Shown here: positions 16,402 through 18,044 of the stretch, one piece after another
Layout of the letters: each line of letters starts with the position of its first letter
How positions within the stretch are numbered: the first letter of the stretch is position 1
Assembly: GCA_963808455.1 (NCBI GenBank)
Contig: CAWEHT010000069.1
Coordinates: forward strand, 1-18,044
Source of the DNA: CAWEHT01 sp963808455
GTDB lineage: Bacteria > Chloroflexota > Anaerolineae > CG2-30-64-16
DNA: 18,044 bases
Direction: 5' to 3'
Translations under genes and position numbers: made by a program
Notes under the pieces: generated by a model
What the model saw: the letters and a program-made list of their open reading frames with translations, nothing else
Told to the model about the DNA's origin: nothing
Database searches by the model: none

Positions 16402-17961
16402 TTATGCGGCACAAGCCCGCTGAGCGATCAAGCCGGCCAGCCGGCTGGCCTGTGCGTTTGTCGGCAGCACGATCGCCCCCGCCGCACGCATGGTCTCTTC
16501 CTGGCGGGCAAGGCCCTGCGGGTCCTGCTCGGTGCCACAGACCGCCGTCACCACGGATAGATAGCGTCCTTCGGCGTCTGCGGTGGCTTTGGCACTTCGC
16601 ACGGTTTCGGCCAGCCCACTGGCAGGGTCGGGATGAGTGCCGAGGCCCAACACGACGTCCAGCAGGATCACTGCTACTTCCGGGAGCGCGGCTTCGGTGA
16701 GGAGACGGTGCAGACGTAAGGTTGGGTCAATCATCGGATGGGCCCGCCCTTGTGTGTATTCGTCTTCACCCAGGTCCACCAGGGTGTGGCCGACACTGGT
16801 CCAGGAGTCCGGCAAGCGCATGTCATGCCGTAGCGGGATATTCGAATGGATGTCGCCCAACGTATCGCGGCAGCACCAACAGCGCTTCGTAGCCGAGGGT
16901 ACCGCCGGAGAACAGGCCACGCAGGTACTTCTGGTTCGGCGCCATCTTCGCCGCTTCCTGTTCGGCCTGGCCTATTAGCGCTGCCAGGTCCGCTGCCCCT
17001 GAGGACGTGCCCCGTCCCTGTCCAGTCTCCAGGCGGACTGCTATGTCCGCCGCCTCTTCCAGCGTGCTGGCCCAATGTATGGGAGTACTGGCAACACCCG
17101 CAGCATCGCCGCCTAGAAAGTTCACCACGACCGGCTTCCGACAGCGCGCAAGGCGCTCCAGGACCCTTGTTGCTACGCGGGGATCCGGTGGCTTTGAGGT
17201 GACGACAATTACCCGGGTCCTCTCGTCGGCTTCCAGGAGGTCGATGCACCTCAGCGTCGTGCTGGCGCCAACCTCGATAGATAGATCCCTGCCTCCCGTG
17301 CCGATGGCGTGCGAGATGCCCGACCCCAGGCGGTCCACAAGCACACAAATCTCCTGGATGCCTGTGCCCGATGCGCCCAGGATGCCGACCGGTCCTCTGC
17401 GCACGACATTCGCGAAACCAAGCGCCGCACCGTTGATCACCGCAGTGCCACAGTCTGGGCCGAATACCAGCAGCCCTTTTTCGTGACCCTGGCGTTTCAG
17501 TTTCACCTCGTCATCCAACGACACGTTGTCGCTGAACAACATCACATGCAAGCCACGCTCAGAGCACGTCTGGCTTCAGCGGCTGCGTACTTGCCCGGCA
17601 CCGAGATCAACGCCAGATTGGCCCCCGGAAGAGCCTCCAGCGCTGAGTCGAACGTCCGGAAGGTGTGGGTGGTGTCCCTTGCGACCCGCTCCTTGAGCAG
17701 GCTCTCCGCCTGCCGCACCGCAGCCTCTGCTGCGTCATCGCTGTCAGCTCTGACGGCAATGACCAGGTCATTGGCGGAAGCCGATCGCGCTTCCTCCAAC
17801 AATAGCCCCGCGCTCTCCAGAAGGCGTTTGTTGTTGTCCGTGGCCATCATCAGGATGGCTTCGCCAACGCCGTTCAGCCCGCGCAACTTCTCGGAGATCC
17901 GCATGAGCCGGACTGAATCGCTGTATTCACGAGGCTTTACGAGTACGCGTCTCACATTCAC
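16402..17961 (-). CDS. fdrA: FdrA/AllF, acyl-CoA-synthetase-like subunit (two frameshifts)
   Basis: About 519 residues after repair. The fold resembles succinyl-CoA synthetase alpha: LVFGPDCGTAVINGAALGFA near 165-184 and GILGASGTGIQEICVLVD near 193-210. Farther on are RVIVVTSKPPDP and a C-terminal ligase-like domain with NQKYLRGLFSGGTLGYEALL and LLDVVLGLGTHPDPASGL. FdrA is AllF of the oxamate carbamoyltransferase complex. GTG at 17961 overlaps the stop of an upstream gene (GTGA), with GGAG seven bases before. Two indels are inferred: a lost G at 17553-17554 (restoring ALSVGLHVMLFSDN) and an extra G at 16856-16858 (restoring RYVGDIHSNIPLRHD). The final segment of about 55 residues that some FdrA proteins carry is encoded by the next small gene. 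Confidence 0.88.
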
Positions 17962-18044
17962 TCTGCCACTCCATCGACCCGTACGTCATGCAGCAAAGGG
18001 TATGCGCCGATCGCATCAAAAGCCAGGCCGGTGACGCCCCGCGC
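17958..18044 (-). CDS. C-terminal tail of an unidentified gene upstream of fdrA (cut by window edge)
   Basis: An open minus-strand frame enters from the window edge and gives 28 residues (ending VRVDGVAE) to a TGA at 17960-17958. It overlaps the fdrA GTG by four bases, as translationally coupled genes do, and its codon usage looks like the neighbours. Too little is visible to name a family. Confidence 0.5.
   Translation of the reverse strand, partial: ARGVTGLAFDAIGAYPLLHDVRVDGVAE

Noticed and set aside
1..18044. CRISPR arrays, insertion sequences, tRNA or rRNA genes
   Set aside because: No regularly spaced repeats, transposase-like frames, terminal inverted repeats or RNA gene patterns were seen by eye.

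Overview
The window is one contiguous, almost gap-free run of minus-strand genes. Transcription therefore runs from base 18044 down to base 1, and nothing convincing is coded on the plus strand. The DNA is GC-rich, with GTG starts, clear AGGAGG-type ribosome sites, and stop/start overlaps. The gene content (ferredoxin-linked 2-oxoacid oxidoreductase, aldehyde:ferredoxin oxidoreductase, a methylamine-type methyltransferase and a methyl-tetrahydrofolate/pterin-binding protein) points to a strict anaerobe with acetogen-like or Wood-Ljungdahl C1 metabolism. Taxonomy cannot be settled from the window. A GC-rich anaerobic Firmicute or Chloroflexota would both fit.

Layout in order of transcription. 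(1) 18044-10711, ureido/amide module: the tail of an unknown gene, FdrA (AllF), a separately encoded small FdrA C-terminal-domain protein, two tandem AllG-type proteins (DUF1116), an Amidohydrolase_2 protein, a NIF3-like protein and a prolidase/imidazolonepropionase-type amidohydrolase. (2) 10706-10664: a near-consensus sigma-70 promoter whose -10 box lies inside a 24-bp imperfect palindrome, a likely operator. (3) 10621-3854, one-carbon/PLP/aldehyde module: an MttB-superfamily methyltransferase without pyrrolysine, a tungsten/molybdenum AOR, a class III aminotransferase of the glutamate-1-semialdehyde aminomutase type, a cysteine-synthase-like PLP enzyme and a DHPS-fold methyltransferase. (4) 3838-611: a three-gene 2-oxoacid:ferredoxin oxidoreductase (fused gamma-delta, alpha, beta). 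Its alpha subunit has YPIRP with Arg31 in place of the usual YPITP, plus Arg109, which suggests oxalate oxidoreductase rather than pyruvate oxidoreductase. (5) 425-1: the N-terminal part of an AllH/DUF2877 protein, cut by the window edge.

Working model (inference): FdrA, AllG and AllH homologues form oxamate carbamoyltransferase in enterobacterial allantoin fermentation (oxalurate + phosphate to oxamate + carbamoyl phosphate). An amidohydrolase could release oxalate from oxamate, and the oxalate oxidoreductase could convert oxalate to two CO2 with reduced ferredoxin. The same transcript carries methyl-group and aldehyde oxidation functions. The cluster thus looks like a complete anaerobic route for an N-methylated ureido or amide compound, yielding carbamoyl phosphate, methyl groups for the folate pool, and reduced ferredoxin. 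Carbamate kinase, the corrinoid protein, its activator and a transporter are not in the window.

Caution on quality: eight of the fourteen full-length genes are broken by single- or two-base indels (eleven inferred events). Most sit in short C or G runs or CG repeats, and correcting each restores an uninterrupted, family-like protein. This looks like uncorrected long-read sequence error rather than decay, so coordinates for those genes span the repaired reading frame.
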